Shown here: piece after piece, positions 26,418 to 35,711 of the stretch | Layout: the number at the start of each line of letters is the position of its first letter | Position numbering within the stretch: position 1 is the stretch's first letter | From: Pseudomonas sp. QTF5 | GTDB lineage: Bacteria; Pseudomonadota; Gammaproteobacteria; Pseudomonadales; Pseudomonadaceae | Length of the DNA stretch: 64,000 bases | Direction of reading: 5' to 3' | Assembly (NCBI RefSeq): GCF_000512695.2 | Contig: NZ_AZRW02000012.1 | Span: 46,217 to 110,216 of the forward strand | Notes under the pieces: model-generated | Database searches by the model: none | What the model saw: only the letters and a program-made list of their open reading frames with translations | What the model was told of the DNA's origin: nothing | Made by a program: the position numbers and the translations under genes

Positions 26418-27781
26418 GTCTTGGCTTCCATCAGCGGACTTTCTTCAGCCTTGAGGCGCAACACGCAGGTCAGGGCGAGCATGATCCACAGGTATTTGTG
26501 ATTCGGTGCGCTGAGGAACATCAAAAACAGCAGCAGCGACAGATAGCTGATACCCAGGTGCGTGATCATGTCGGCTTGGTCCCAGTTGCGTCGCAACAAC
26601 CAGGCGTGTCGGGCGCGGATCAGGTTGTACGTCCCAACGCCCAGTATGCTGACGAACAACAGCCCGGCGGGAATTCCCAGTTCACTGAAAATTTCCAGGT
26701 AAGTGTTGTGAGCGCGGCGGTACAGGTCACCGGGCTTGCGGTTGGCGGAAAACGCCATGGCGTAACCGGTGGTGGCGTACTGCAGTGGGAAGGTGCCGGG
26801 GCCGGAACCGAGTAACGGGTGCTCACGAATGACCTGGCTGCCGACCACAAGGTATGACGCGCGCCGGCCAAGGGATTCGTCCTGACTTTTGGCACCGGCC
26901 TTCAAGATGCTCAATGACTGGATACGCGCGACGTAACCGGCCGGCATCGAATAAATGGCCAGCGGAATCACGAGCACCAGACCGAGCATGGCAAAACCCA
27001 GATGGCGTGGACGGATGCGTGGCAACTGAGCGCGGTAGTGCCAGGCGCCGATCATCAAGCTGAGGAACAACACCACCAACCCGGAACGGGATTCGGTCTT
27101 GGTCATGCCGCCCAGCAGCAAAATGCAGCAGGCGCCCCAGAACAACCGGTGCAACAGGTTCGGGCCACGAATCACCAGCAGCAGGCCCAACGGCACGGCG
27201 AAGGCGATCAGCAGGGCAAAGGAGTTCGGGTCCTCCAGCAGCCCGGCAGCGCGGCCCTTGTCCTGATACTTGATGGAGAACATGGCCAGCGCGCAGGTCG
27301 CGCTGACGCTGAGGGTCACCAGCCGGGCGAACAGATCGAGGTTCAGCTCACGGCCGATCAGCAAGGTGATCACAAACAAAATCAGGCCGACGGCAAGTTC
27401 CCGCAGATGAGACTGGGACATGTCCAGGTTGTCGGTAATGATCATGCTCAACAGGTACAACACCATGAACCAGATCAAGTAGCGCCAGATGTTGCTGCGC
27501 AGACGCTCGGACGGAATCTGGTGAATGGCCAGTTGCAACATCAGGATCAGTGCCAGTGACGCACCGATGAACTTGGTACCCGACACCGCATTGCCCTTGA
27601 AGAAACCTTCAAACGGCACCAGCGCCGCAATGCCCAACAAACCCCACGCGGGTTTTCGGTACAACACCGCGATGGCCACCAGGCCCAGCACCGCGCCCGG
27701 CGCCAGAAACGGATAAGGGCTGGCCAGCAAACCAAGGCAGACCAGGGCGAGCAGACTGACGATCGAGAGCGGAAAGATCAC
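26414..27781 (-). CDS. O-antigen ligase/polymerase (Wzy_C) family protein
   Basis: 455 aa, about 11-12 membrane helices, with a large periplasmic loop containing LGSGPGTFPLQYATTG and RAHNTYLEIFSELGI, the Wzy_C signature region with the essential histidine. Here it is the probable polymerase (Wzy) of the cluster. GTG 27781 overlaps the upstream GT4 stop in a GTGA, so I prefer it to the ATG of the longer open frame. Confidence 0.88.
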   Translation of the reverse strand: MIFPLSIVSLLALVCLGLLASPYPFLAPGAVLGLVAIAVLYRKPAWGLLGIAALVPFEGFFKGNAVSGTKFIGASLALILMLQLAIHQIPSERLRSNIWRYLIWFMVLYLLSMIITDNLDMSQSHLRELAVGLILFVITLLIGRELNLDLFARLVTLSVSATCALAMFSIKYQDKGRAAGLLEDPNSFALLIAFAVPLGLLLVIRGPNLLHRLFWGACCILLLGGMTKTESRSGLVVLFLSLMIGAWHYRAQLPRIRPRHLGFAMLGLVLVIPLAIYSMPAGYVARIQSLSILKAGAKSQDESLGRRASYLVVGSQVIREHPLLGSGPGTFPLQYATTGYAMAFSANRKPGDLYRRAHNTYLEIFSELGIPAGLLFVSILGVGTYNLIRARHAWLLRRNWDQADMITHLGISYLSLLLFLMFLSAPNHKYLWIMLALTCVLRLKAEESPLMEAKT

Positions 27782-28881
27782 GCGCGTGCCTCCCGTGCAA
27801 TACGGATATAAAGCTGCGACCAACGTTCAGCCAAAGCCTTCAGGTCGTAACGGTCCAGTTGCGTACGTCTTGCGTTGTCGATCAGTTCGCGTGCCAGTGC
27901 CGGCTCGCTCAGCAGCGTATCGATCTGCCGGGCAAGGGCGGCGCTGTCGGTAGCGGGTGCCAGCAGGCCGTTGTGTCGGTCCTCCAGCACGTCGGGTATC
28001 CCGCCGACGCTGAACGCCACCACCGGCACCCCGGCCTGCATCGCCTCCAGCAAAATCATCGGCGTGCCCTCGGTGCGCGAGCTGATCACCAGCGCATCCA
28101 GTTGCTGCCACCACCGGTTCATGTCGGTCTGATAACCCGGCAGGATGATGCGTTCGTGCAAACCGGCAGCGGCAATCCGCGCCAGCAGGGATTCTTGTTC
28201 CGGGCCGTCGCCGAGCATCACGGCGTCCAGTTGCGGGTGTTGCTGACAGAGCGGAATCAATGCATCGAGAAACAGGTCCGGGCCTTTTTCGTTGCTCAGC
28301 CGACCGACGTAGCCCGCCAGCCAGCGCTGGCGTTTGGTGGTGATGGGCAGCCGGTCGCTGGCCTTGGGCAGACCGTTGGGAATCACTTGCAGTTTCTCCG
28401 TCCGGACACTGGCTTTGCGGTGCAGCACCGCGATGCTTTCGGCCACGCAAACCACGCGATGCACCGACGCCGTGCGGCACAGTTGCAAACTCAGCCAGCC
28501 GTAGAGGCGTTGCTTGCGACTGCGCGGGGTAAAACCGTGTTGGGTAATCACCAGCGGCAAGTCCAACAACGTCGCACTCACCCAACCAAATAACAGACCC
28601 TTGAAATTGTGCGTGTTGATCAGCGGTTGTTCAGCTCGCCGCTGACGTAAATGACGCAGCAATTCCCTCAAACCCGCAAAGCTGCGGCAGTCGACCCCTG
28701 CCTCGCGAAATCGCGCGATCAGCACTGGCGGCGCATCGAGAAACAGCACCTGGTGCTGCCCCGGCGTCGCCAGGCAATGGTCCAGCAGCATCCGCTCAGC
28801 CCCATAGAAGCCGCCGCTGCTGATCAAATGCATGATCGGCAGAGCGCTGGCGCTGAGCGGCCCGTTCAATGGCGCACCCAA
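27778..28881 (-). CDS. glycosyltransferase family 4
   Basis: 367 aa, GT-B fold. N-terminal MHLISSGGFYGAERM, C-terminal nucleotide-sugar half with GYVGRLSNEKGPDLFLDA, VMLGDGPE and the ExE-like TEGTPMILLEAMQAGVPVVA (E7 region). The 28866 overlap with the wzz-like gene shows tight coupling. Its position after the assembly proteins suggests it acts on the second sugar of the repeat unit. Confidence 0.92.
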   Translation of the reverse strand: MGAPLNGPLSASALPIMHLISSGGFYGAERMLLDHCLATPGQHQVLFLDAPPVLIARFREAGVDCRSFAGLRELLRHLRQRRAEQPLINTHNFKGLLFGWVSATLLDLPLVITQHGFTPRSRKQRLYGWLSLQLCRTASVHRVVCVAESIAVLHRKASVRTEKLQVIPNGLPKASDRLPITTKRQRWLAGYVGRLSNEKGPDLFLDALIPLCQQHPQLDAVMLGDGPEQESLLARIAAAGLHERIILPGYQTDMNRWWQQLDALVISSRTEGTPMILLEAMQAGVPVVAFSVGGIPDVLEDRHNGLLAPATDSAALARQIDTLLSEPALARELIDNARRTQLDRYDLKALAERWSQLYIRIAREARA

Positions 28882-30461
28882 TGCACGAAGCTGTCCACGG
28901 TCCAGTTTTTGTGCGGGTTGTTCGGCATAACGTCTTGCTCGTTGATCACCAACAGCACCGGCAAGCCCAGTTCATGGGTGATTTGCGCAGGGTGTTTGAA
29001 GCGGTGATCGAAGAACTCACGCATGTAGACGAAGGCAATCGCCAGCAGCAGCCCGGTCAGCATCCCGAACGGAATGATCAGCAGCGGTTTGGGAAACGCT
29101 GCCTCGGTCGGTTCGTACGGCGGGCTGAGTACCCGGGCATTGGACATATCGTTGTCCAGCAAACCGGCGGAACTGCTTTCGGCAAAGCGTTGGGCGTAGG
29201 TGGAGAACGCCGCGTGCAAGGCATTGATCTCGGTGTCCATCTGCTGCAACTTGCTTTGAGCCACTTGCAACTGATGGATGCGGTCCTTGAACTGGGCGAT
29301 GCGCGCGGTTTTCTGTTTGATCACCGAGGTGACAATCGCCAGATCGTTGGTCCGCTCCTGAATCCGGTTGCTGACGATTTTCAGGAACTGCTGACGGGTG
29401 CGGGAAATCTGCTCGCGGGTCAACAGCATCGGTTCACTGCCCGGCTTGAAGATCGCCAGGTCGTTCATGTAGCGGCTGACCTGAGTCGTCAGTTGTTCAC
29501 CGAGCTGTCTGATCTCCCGGTCTTCGAACGCAATATTGTCCACCGTGGTGGTGAAGGTGTAGGGGAAGGTGTACTCGCTGAGCCGGGACGTATTGGTGGC
29601 GGTCGTCAGGGCGGTTTTCAGGTAGTCGAGCCAGCGCTGGCTTTGCAACAGGCGATCCTGATACAGATTCAGGGCCTGTTCCTCAGTGTTGATGGCATTG
29701 AGGCGGAAGGTGATTTCTTCCTTCGGATCGGAAGAACCCACCCCTTCGAGCAACGTCAGTCGAGTGCCTTCCAGGCCATCGAGACGCACTTGATATTGCT
29801 TCTTCTTGGTTTCGTAGAAGCTCTGCGGCAGTTCGATCGATTGCAGTTCCTGACGGTTGGCCAGGTAATTTTGCAGCAACGCCGCGACAAACCGGGTGCC
29901 CTGAGCGGGATCGCCAAAGCTGTAGACAATGGAGATTACGTTGGAACCCGGCAGGGTTTCGATTTTCAGGTTTTCGGTGGCCTGCTGGGTGAAGACATCC
30001 AGGTCGGTATCGCGCACGGGATCGGTCTCAAGCCCAAACGCGTCGCGCACCGGATTGATCACGTATTCACGCAAGGGGGTGGTCACAAAACGTTTGATCG
30101 GTTCGGTCACCAGTTTGCTGAAGGTCCCGGTGTTGGGCGCGTACTCGCCTTTATCCCGCAGGTCGCTGATGGTCTGACGGATCAGGGCTGGCGAACGCAG
30201 GATATTGCTCTCGGTTTCCATGTCTGCCAGTGATGGCGGAATGAACGAGGCATCACCTTGGGTCAGGGACGTGGTGGCGTCTCCCTGGGAGAGTTTTTTG
30301 GACTGCACGATCACCTGCGCGGTGATATCGAAGCTCTGTTTGAGCATCAGCGGCAAGAGCAGGGCGATCACTGCAAAGATCAGGAAGACTCGTTTCACCA
30401 ACTTTTTGTTGGCGAAGAAAATCCTGAAGAACTCATGCAGGTAGTTTTCCTTTGGGTTCAT
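28866..30461 (-). CDS. Wzz-like chain-length determinant / exopolysaccharide transport protein
   Basis: 531 aa. N-terminal membrane helix (KRVFLIFAVIALLLPLML), a long periplasmic coiled-coil region (residues 180-430) and a C-terminal helix (PLLIIPFGMLTGLLLAIAFVYMREFFDHRF), the layout of polysaccharide co-polymerases. The short cytoplasmic tail has no kinase domain; the ATPase is the separate gene at 31528, as in other split PCP-2a systems. It sits 17 bp after the wza-like gene. Confidence 0.9.
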   Translation of the reverse strand: MNPKENYLHEFFRIFFANKKLVKRVFLIFAVIALLLPLMLKQSFDITAQVIVQSKKLSQGDATTSLTQGDASFIPPSLADMETESNILRSPALIRQTISDLRDKGEYAPNTGTFSKLVTEPIKRFVTTPLREYVINPVRDAFGLETDPVRDTDLDVFTQQATENLKIETLPGSNVISIVYSFGDPAQGTRFVAALLQNYLANRQELQSIELPQSFYETKKKQYQVRLDGLEGTRLTLLEGVGSSDPKEEITFRLNAINTEEQALNLYQDRLLQSQRWLDYLKTALTTATNTSRLSEYTFPYTFTTTVDNIAFEDREIRQLGEQLTTQVSRYMNDLAIFKPGSEPMLLTREQISRTRQQFLKIVSNRIQERTNDLAIVTSVIKQKTARIAQFKDRIHQLQVAQSKLQQMDTEINALHAAFSTYAQRFAESSSAGLLDNDMSNARVLSPPYEPTEAAFPKPLLIIPFGMLTGLLLAIAFVYMREFFDHRFKHPAQITHELGLPVLLVINEQDVMPNNPHKNWTVDSFVHWVRH

Positions 30462-30478
30462 GGTCGGTCACCTGAGCG

Positions 30479-31504
30479 TTAGTTATCACTGCCTTTGTTG
30501 TCGACGCGGTAGCCGAAGCTGAAGCCGACCCCCTGAAACAACACCACGTCCGCCAGTTGCCGCGCGAGCTCACCGGCGCTGGCCAGTTTGGTCTTGGGCA
30601 CGTAGAGCATGTCGTCCGGTTGCAGGTAAGCAATCTGCGAGGCGTCACCGGACAAGGCTTTTTCAACGTCGTAGTGCACGGCCTGCACATGGTTGCCGGT
30701 GCGGCGCATGATCACCACCGAATCGAGCCGCGCCTTGACGTTAGTGCCACGGGCCAGGGTCAACGCTTCGAGCACCGAGACCGGCCGGCGAATCGGGTAG
30801 GAGCCCGGTTGCGCGACTTCGCCCAGCACATAGATTTCGTTGCCCGAGGTGGATTTGAGCATGACGTCGACCCTCATCCGCCCCGGCAGTTGCGCGTAAC
30901 GTTGATTGAGGAAAGTTTCCAGTTGGTTGACCGTCATGCCTTGCAGCGGTACGGAGCCTATTTCCGGGAAACTCGCATAGCCGTCGTTGCCCACGGTGAT
31001 CTCCCGGGTCATACCGCTACCGGGCTGGCTCAGGGTGGTCTTGAGGTTCTGCTCACCGCTCAGCGGGCTGGTGACCAGCACAGTTACCTGATTGCGATTG
31101 GGCTGAAACAGGGATTTGCGCTCATAGGCGCGCTGGATCTCCTGCCGCGCTTCGACAGCCGTCAGCCCGGCGATTTTTACCGCGGTATTGGCCCCCGGCA
31201 GTTCGATGGTGCCGTCGGGCAGCACCAGTTGAGTGCCGTTGAGCTGGCTGGCCGCGGTGAAGTTCAGGGCGACCTGGTCACCGGACTGAATGCGGTAAGC
31301 GCCCGAGCCACTGGTGGTGCTGATGTGGAAGATCACGTCCAGCACGTCCTTGGGCCGCAAGGTCTGTTCGATCTTGGGCATGTCGGTGGCCTGGGCATTG
31401 GCCGGGTCGGCCGTGAGGATCTGCACCGGCATATGTTGGGTTTCACTTGTGCTGGAGCAACCTGCAAGCGGCAGCAACAGCAGGACAAGTATTTTGGCGT
31501 TCAT
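30479..31504 (-). CDS. Wza-like outer-membrane polysaccharide export lipoprotein
   Basis: 341 aa from ATG 31504 (GAAAGGATGACGCC upstream). Lipoprotein signal LLLPLAGC with lipobox cysteine near residue 19. Poly_export domain (YRIQSGDQVALNF, VLPDGTIELP), then two SLBB-like domains (TVGNDGYASFPEIGSV; EIYVLGEVAQPGSYPI, which is the SLBB turn; VLEALTLARGTN). It forms the outer-membrane channel of the Wzx/Wzy export route. Confidence 0.92.
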   Translation of the reverse strand: MNAKILVLLLLPLAGCSSTSETQHMPVQILTADPANAQATDMPKIEQTLRPKDVLDVIFHISTTSGSGAYRIQSGDQVALNFTAASQLNGTQLVLPDGTIELPGANTAVKIAGLTAVEARQEIQRAYERKSLFQPNRNQVTVLVTSPLSGEQNLKTTLSQPGSGMTREITVGNDGYASFPEIGSVPLQGMTVNQLETFLNQRYAQLPGRMRVDVMLKSTSGNEIYVLGEVAQPGSYPIRRPVSVLEALTLARGTNVKARLDSVVIMRRTGNHVQAVHYDVEKALSGDASQIAYLQPDDMLYVPKTKLASAGELARQLADVVLFQGVGFSFGYRVDNKGSDN

Positions 31505-31527
31505 GGCGTCATCCTTTCTGCGGTTGC

Positions 31528-32172
31528 TTACAGGTTTTTGTAAAGCCATTTGGGCATGTAGTACTTGCGCCGGTTGAAGACGCTGCCCACCAGTTTGGCG
31601 CCGGCCTGGGTCAGGCGCTGGACCGCGGCCTGGGCCACTTCCCAGCGCGTGTCTTCAGCGCGCACCACCATGATCACGCCGTCCACCAGGGTGCTGATGA
31701 CCAGGGTGTCTGCGGCCGAATACACCGCGTCGCCGTCGATCACCACGAAGCGATACCGATCGCCCAGTTGGTCGAGCAACGGGGCTAATTGCTCAGTCGT
31801 CAGGTGCTCGGCGCCGCGGATGTGTCGCCCGTTGGGCAGGATGTGGAAGGGCAGGCTGGAGACGTTCACCAGGCAGTCCTGCAGCAGCGGCGGGGAGTCG
31901 TTGAACAGCAGGTCGCGAAAGCCGCGTTCTTTGGTCAGCCCCAGTTGTTGCGTGAGGTTGTCCTCTGACTGGCTGGCGTCCACCAGTAGCACTTGGCCGC
32001 TGCTCATTGACGCCAGTTGGCTGGTCAGCGCCAGGGCGCTGGTGGTGGTGCCGGCGCCTGGATTGGCGGCGGTCAGAAAGAGGATCCGCAGATCCAGATC
32101 GAGCACGGTCGAGGTCAGGTTGGACTCGCTCGGGCTGGCGATGGTCAGGCTTTTGTTCGATGAACCGTCCAT
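31528..32172 (-). CDS. CpsD/CapB-like ATPase with altered Walker A
   Basis: 214 aa. The MinD/BY-kinase fold is clear: LRILFLTAANPGAGTTTSALAL, VLLVDASQSEDNLTQQLGL (Walker A' with acid), FVVIDGDAVYSAADTLVIS (Walker B). However, in the position of the usual GxGK(S/T) motif the sequence is NPGAGTTT, with Thr instead of Lys. The tail RRKYYMPKWLYKNL has three tyrosines, less than a BY-kinase cluster. It may bind nucleotide poorly and act as a scaffold to the Wzz-like protein. Confidence 0.82.
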   Translation of the reverse strand: MDGSSNKSLTIASPSESNLTSTVLDLDLRILFLTAANPGAGTTTSALALTSQLASMSSGQVLLVDASQSEDNLTQQLGLTKERGFRDLLFNDSPPLLQDCLVNVSSLPFHILPNGRHIRGAEHLTTEQLAPLLDQLGDRYRFVVIDGDAVYSAADTLVISTLVDGVIMVVRAEDTRWEVAQAAVQRLTQAGAKLVGSVFNRRKYYMPKWLYKNL

Positions 32173-32919
32173 TTAACTCGCTCCGTGGCCGCTGAATACT
32201 TTGAAGGGGGTTTTCAACAGGATCTTCAGATCGAGCAAAAGGCTCTGCTCGGCGATGTAGTTGAGATCCAACTCAACGCGCTGGTCGAAGTTGATATTGC
32301 TGCGCCCGGAGATCTGCCACAGGCCGGTCATGCCGGGGTAAATGCTCAGGCGTGCAAGGTGACTGTCTTTGTAGCGATAGGCGTTGAATGAGGTCGGTCG
32401 CGGACCGACCAAACGCATGTCGCCGCTGACCACATTGATCAGGTTCGGCAGTTCATCGAGGCTGCTGCGCCGCAGGAAGCCGCCGATAGGGGTGATCCGT
32501 GGGTCGTTGTCGATCTTGAAATCGATGGCGTCGGCACCGTGCTTGTTCAGATGCCGCAAAGACTCCTTGAGCTCCTCGGCGTTGCTCACCATGGTGCGAA
32601 ACTTGTACATGCCGAATATGCGGCCGCGGTAGCCGGTGCGTTTCTGCACGAACATCACCGGCCCCGGACTGCTGAACTTGATCACCAGGGCCAGGCCCAG
32701 CAGTACCGGGGAGAGCAGCAGCAGAATCACCAGCGCGCCAACGCATGCGACCATCCGATTGGTTCGCGAAAGCGTCCAGGGCCGACCGCCATCGCGGCCG
32801 GTCACCCAGCCGCGACCCTGCATGTGGATCGCCTTGTCCAGGCGCATTCGGTGATCGGGGTCCAGGCGTTTGTCACGCTGCATGTGATTGAGCAACATGC
32901 CTTTTTCTTGTCCAGTCAT
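32173..32919 (-). CDS. initiating sugar transferase (WcaJ/ExoY family)
   Basis: 248 aa. One membrane helix (VACVGALVILLLLSPVLLGLALV), then the bacterial sugar transferase domain: FVQKRTGYRGRIFGMYKFRTM, LRRSSLDELPNLINVVSGDMRLVGPRPT, YPGMTGLWQISGRS, the DEL acid being catalytic. This enzyme puts the first sugar-1-phosphate on undecaprenyl phosphate. It lacks the four extra N-terminal helices of WcaJ, thus the short ExoY type. ATG overlaps the epimerase stop region. Confidence 0.93.
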   Translation of the reverse strand: MTGQEKGMLLNHMQRDKRLDPDHRMRLDKAIHMQGRGWVTGRDGGRPWTLSRTNRMVACVGALVILLLLSPVLLGLALVIKFSSPGPVMFVQKRTGYRGRIFGMYKFRTMVSNAEELKESLRHLNKHGADAIDFKIDNDPRITPIGGFLRRSSLDELPNLINVVSGDMRLVGPRPTSFNAYRYKDSHLARLSIYPGMTGLWQISGRSNINFDQRVELDLNYIAEQSLLLDLKILLKTPFKVFSGHGAS

Positions 32920-33974
32920 AGGGGCCTCCGCTGAAGCCCGGACGCGAGCGGCGAGTGGGCGATGCGCAGTGGGTAGTAGTCACGGAACCAGGCGATGAAT
33001 CGTCCGAGTCCTTCATCCAGCTCGATCCGTGGCTGGAAACCGGTGGCCTGCGCCAGATCGCTGGCATCGGCGCAGGTGTTGAGCACATCGCCCGGTTGCA
33101 GGGGCAGCAACTCGACGAGGGCTTTTTGTCCGAGGTGTTTTTCCAGCAGCGCCAGGTAGTCCTTGAGCTCCACCGGTTGTTGTCCGCCAATGTTGTAAAT
33201 GCACCACGGCGCCATGCTGCTGGCCGGGTCCGGTTGTTCGCGGTTCCAGTCCCGTGCTGCTTGGGGCGCGCGTTCGAGCAGACGGGCGATGCTCTCGATG
33301 ATGTCGTCGATGTAGGTGAAATCCCGCTGGTGCTGGCCGTAGTTGAACAGCTTCAGCGGCTGACCTTCGGCAATCGCCCGGGCGAACTGGATCGGCGACA
33401 TGTCTGGCCGGCCCCAAGGCCCGTACACGGTGAAAAAACGCAAACCGGTGCAGGGAATGCCGAACAGATGGCTGTAGCTGTGGGCCATCAGCTCATTGGC
33501 TTTTTTGGTTGCGGCGTACAGTGACAACGGATGGTCGACGCAGTCCTTGACCGAATAAGGCGTGTGCTGGTTGGCGCCATACACCGAACTGGACGAGGCA
33601 TAGATCAAGTGCTTGACCGGGTGATGGCGGCAGCTTTCGAGGATGTTCAGGAATCCGCTCAGATTGCTGTCGAGGTAGGCCTGGGGATTTTCCAGGGAGT
33701 AGCGCACCCCGGCCTGGGCCGCGAGATGAATCACCACCTCCGGTTGTTCACGAACAAACAAGGCATCGAGGGCCGTGGCGTCGGCCAGATCGACTTTCGC
33801 CAGCGGGAAATCACCGACGTGCCCACGTACCCAATCCACGCGGTCGTGTTTGAGTTGCGGGTCGTAGAAATCGTTGAAATTATCCAGCCCGCACACCTGA
33901 TGCCCGTCACGTATCAACCGCAATACGCAATGGGCGCCAATGAAACCGGCCGCTCCGGTGACGAGTATCTTCAT
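32916..33974 (-). CDS. UDP-glucuronate 4-epimerase (extended SDR)
   Basis: 352 aa from ATG 33974. Rossmann NAD motif VTGAAGFIGAHCV, catalytic S-Y-K as SSSSVYG and YAATKKAN, and the substrate loop FRFFTVYGPWGRPDMSPIQFA typical of UDP-glucuronate epimerases. It overlaps ugd by ATGA. Together they make UDP-GlcA and UDP-GalA, so the polymer should contain uronic acid. The ORF extends 222 bp farther upstream but this lies in ugd. Confidence 0.92.
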   Translation of the reverse strand: MKILVTGAAGFIGAHCVLRLIRDGHQVCGLDNFNDFYDPQLKHDRVDWVRGHVGDFPLAKVDLADATALDALFVREQPEVVIHLAAQAGVRYSLENPQAYLDSNLSGFLNILESCRHHPVKHLIYASSSSVYGANQHTPYSVKDCVDHPLSLYAATKKANELMAHSYSHLFGIPCTGLRFFTVYGPWGRPDMSPIQFARAIAEGQPLKLFNYGQHQRDFTYIDDIIESIARLLERAPQAARDWNREQPDPASSMAPWCIYNIGGQQPVELKDYLALLEKHLGQKALVELLPLQPGDVLNTCADASDLAQATGFQPRIELDEGLGRFIAWFRDYYPLRIAHSPLASGLQRRPL

Positions 33975-35323
33975 GGCCGTGGCGCCTCGGGAACGATGTG
34001 CCGAAGCCCGATGCCGCTGTAGTGCAAACCGGCCGCCGCCACATGTTCCGGGTTGTAAAGGTTGCGCCCGTCGACAATCACCCGCGCGCGCAGTTTGCTC
34101 GCCAGCAGGTCGAAATCGACCACACGGAAATTCTTCCACTCGGTGCAGATCACCAGCGCATCGGCATCTTCCAGGGTGTCGTCGCGGGTAGCGCACAGGT
34201 GCAGGTCATTGCGGTAGCCGTAGATGCGCCGGCACTCGGACATGGCTTCCGGATCGTAAGCCTGCACGCTCGCACCTTCGGTCCACAGCGCCTCCATCAG
34301 ATAACGGCTGGGAGCTTCGCGCATGTCATCGGTATTGGGCTTGAAGGCCAGGCCCCAAATGGCGATGGATTTGCCAACCAGGCCATCGGGAAATAGCGCC
34401 TGCAGTTTGCTGAAGAGGATGTGCCGCTGGCTGTCGTTCACGTCGGTGACGCTGCGCAGCAGACGCAATGGCATGCCGTGGTGTTCTGCGGTGTGCAGCA
34501 GGGCACGCAGGTCTTTGGGAAAGCACGAGCCGCCGAAGCCACAGCCGGGGTAGATGAAGTGGTAACCGATGCGCGGGTCCGAGCCGATGCCTTTGCGCAC
34601 CGCTTCGATGTCGGCCCCCAGCAACTCGGTGAGGTTGGCCAGTTCGTTCATGAAACTGATGCGGGTGGCGAGCATTGCGTTAGCGGCGTACTTGGTCAGC
34701 TCGGCGCTGCGGTTGTCCATGAACATGAGCTTTTCGCGGTTGCGGCAGAACGGCGCATAGAGTTCGCTCAATTGGTTGCGCGCTTCATCGTCATTGGTGC
34801 CGACGATGATTCGGTCCGGGCGCATGCAATCGGCCAGGGCGCTGCCTTCCTTGAGAAACTCCGGGTTGGACACTACTCGCACGTTCAACGCCTGTTTGCC
34901 ACGGCGTTGCAGTTCTTCGCTGGCGGTGCTCGCCACCTGGTCCGCGGTGCCCACCGGCACGGTGGACTTGATGATCAGGGTACGGTCGGCCTCCATGAAA
35001 CTGGCGATCTGCCGAGCGACATTCAGCACATGGCTGAGGTCGGCGGAACCGTCTTCATCGGCGGGTGTACCCACCGCGATGAAAATCAGCTCGGCGTGTT
35101 CGACCGCGTCACTGGCCTGAGTGGAGAAGAGCAGGCGACCGGCCTTGATGTTGTCTTCCAGTGTGCTGGACAGTCCCGGTTCGCTGATCGGAGGCACGGC
35201 TTGCTGCAGTTGCTTGATCTTGTTGGGGTCAATATCAACGCACAGCACACGATGTCCGACATCGGCCAATGCCGCGGCTTGAATCAGACCGACATAGCCC
35301 GTACCAAATACGCTCACGTCCAT
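33971..35323 (-). CDS. ugd: UDP-glucose 6-dehydrogenase
   Basis: 450 aa. NAD-binding VFGTGYVGLIQAA, catalytic Cys in GFGGSCFPKDLRAL, catalytic Lys/Asn region NPEFLKEGSALAD and KYAANAMLATRISF, and C-terminal WGLAFKPNTDDMREAPS. The UDP-glucose/GDP-mannose dehydrogenase family; UDP-glucose is preferred because a UDP-glucuronate epimerase gene follows. It is the first gene of the 18-kb polysaccharide cluster. Confidence 0.92.
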   Translation of the reverse strand: MDVSVFGTGYVGLIQAAALADVGHRVLCVDIDPNKIKQLQQAVPPISEPGLSSTLEDNIKAGRLLFSTQASDAVEHAELIFIAVGTPADEDGSADLSHVLNVARQIASFMEADRTLIIKSTVPVGTADQVASTASEELQRRGKQALNVRVVSNPEFLKEGSALADCMRPDRIIVGTNDDEARNQLSELYAPFCRNREKLMFMDNRSAELTKYAANAMLATRISFMNELANLTELLGADIEAVRKGIGSDPRIGYHFIYPGCGFGGSCFPKDLRALLHTAEHHGMPLRLLRSVTDVNDSQRHILFSKLQALFPDGLVGKSIAIWGLAFKPNTDDMREAPSRYLMEALWTEGASVQAYDPEAMSECRRIYGYRNDLHLCATRDDTLEDADALVICTEWKNFRVVDFDLLASKLRARVIVDGRNLYNPEHVAAAGLHYSGIGLRHIVPEAPRP

Positions 35324-35711
35324 AATTGGCGTGCCTCGTAAAACGGTGGATGTAACTGAAATGAGACTGTCAAAAGGGGTATAGCCCAGCCATGGGAAAG
35401 CGTGTCAGCAAAATGACGGGTTGCTGGGGCAGGAAACCCTGATTTCACGGGCTCTTTGCCATCAAGTGCTTGCCGCTGCTGGATTTACCGCGGTTTTGAG
35501 AGGTTTTTGAGGGTTTGAAGAATGCGATAAACGGTCGAAAGGCCTGTAATACAAGGGTTACAGGCATTTTGCTGTGTCAGATTTGATTCAACATTTTTTT
35601 GACGCTTTTGGCAAAAAACCGGCATTTCTTGCGCTTCGATGGCTCGGTGCTAGTGTCAGAAAGTGGCCGACAATCTTGGCCAACGATGTTCGCGGAGTGA
35701 CTCCAACTGCC
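35324..35711. other. 388-bp intergenic region, promoter region of the polysaccharide cluster
   Basis: Lies between the divergent ugd and sulfatase genes. I looked for AlgU and RpoN consensus sites and saw none convincing; AT-rich stretches suggest at least one promoter. A GTG at 35574 in frame with the sulfatase exists but has no ribosome site. Confidence 0.4.

Noticed and set aside
28869..30233. 454-aa open frame antisense to the Wzz-like gene
   Set aside because: High-GC codon bias of the true gene produces long antisense frames; no family resemblance and no ribosome site.
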